Below the pieces are notes generated by a model. That model saw nothing but the letters and a program-made list of their open reading frames with translations. It was not told the origin of the DNA and did no database searches. A stretch of 6,622 bases of DNA from the NCBI GenBank assembly GCA_023417165.1, contig JAEZGD010000328.1, forward strand, positions 1 through 6,622. Direction: 5' to 3'. The translations under genes were made by a program, and so were the position numbers. Within the stretch, counting starts at the first letter, position 1. Every line of letters starts with the position of its first letter. Source of the stretch: Planctomycetota bacterium (lineage in GTDB: Bacteria; Planctomycetota; Planctomycetia; Pirellulales; Pirellulaceae). Below are positions 6,446-6,622 of this stretch, in pieces.

Positions 6446-6622
6446 ATGATCTCGCTTAGTCTGAAGTCGCTCGTCAACAAGATCAACAGCACGTGCCGCA
6501 CGACGCTCGAAGCGGCCGCCGGGCTGTGCCTTTCGCGCACCAATTACAACGTCGAAATCGAACATTGGCTCGTCAAGCTGTTCGAGACGCCGGACTTCGA
6601 AGCGATTCGCAACCAGTACGGC
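6446..6622 (+). CDS. clpV: Type VI secretion AAA+ ATPase TssH/ClpV, N-terminal part (cut by window)
   Basis: Only the first 59 residues are visible; the full family is roughly 850-900 residues. The start MISLSLKSLVNKIN and the block TTLEAAAGLCLSRTNYNVEIEHW (in two parts: about residues 19-31 and 32-41) match the N-terminal domain typical of ClpV rather than general ClpB. ClpV is the cytoplasmic hexameric unfoldase that disassembles the contracted TssB/TssC sheath of the type VI secretion system, and its N-domain contacts the sheath. Both ATPase domains lie outside the window. GCGGAG sits 6 nt before the ATG but inside a possible hairpin. A strong terminator upstream means the gene begins its own transcription unit; other T6SS genes, if present, would be to the right. 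TATAAC at 6325-6330 is a possible -10 without a well-spaced -35. Confidence 0.88.
   Translation, partial: MISLSLKSLVNKINSTCRTTLEAAAGLCLSRTNYNVEIEHWLVKLFETPDFEAIRNQYG

Overview
The window is about 60% G+C and looks like a chromosomal segment from a member of the Planctomycetota, possibly Pirellulales-like. This rests on style rather than a marker gene: a short PEP-CTERM protein, a zinc-ribbon/CPBP/TPR membrane protein, a Uma2-family nuclease, a bacterial type A RNase P RNA and a type VI secretion ClpV side by side, mostly as single-gene units. I see no insertion sequence, CRISPR array, tRNA or phage gene.

Layout. Minus strand, 1-1499: a CPBP intramembrane protease with an N-terminal zinc ribbon and C-terminal TPRs, cut by the window's left edge. 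Minus strand, 1620-2381: a PEP-CTERM secreted protein with an intrinsic terminator just after it (1552-1586). In front of it are a good sigma-54 promoter match (2423-2438) and two GTAAA...TTTAC dyads further upstream. Minus strand, 2608-3030: the RNase P RNA gene rnpB, with a perfect 15-bp P1 helix, a T-tract at its 3' end and a -35/-10 promoter placed to start at P1. Plus strand, 3130-3738: a Uma2-family endonuclease-like protein, divergent from rnpB. Minus strand, 3744-5324: a Wzz/GumC-type polysaccharide co-polymerase, convergent with the Uma2 gene across 5 bp. Plus strand, 5690-6244: a small secreted Gly/Tyr-rich protein of unknown function with a Met/His/Cys patch, closed by a strong terminator (6262-6306). 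Plus strand, 6446 to the right edge: the first 59 codons of tssH/clpV, the type VI secretion unfoldase.

How the parts relate. Most genes here appear to be transcribed separately, so no single pathway covers the window. The clearest theme is the cell envelope: a PEP-CTERM protein (usually sorted by an exosortase), an exopolysaccharide chain-length protein (exosortase systems and exopolysaccharide loci are known to be associated), a secreted low-complexity protein, a membrane protease and the start of a T6SS gene. The most notable signal is regulatory: the PEP-CTERM gene appears to have a sigma-54 promoter with candidate enhancer sites, as expected if a PrsK/PrsR-like circuit controls it. I did not find a clearly new multi-gene system.
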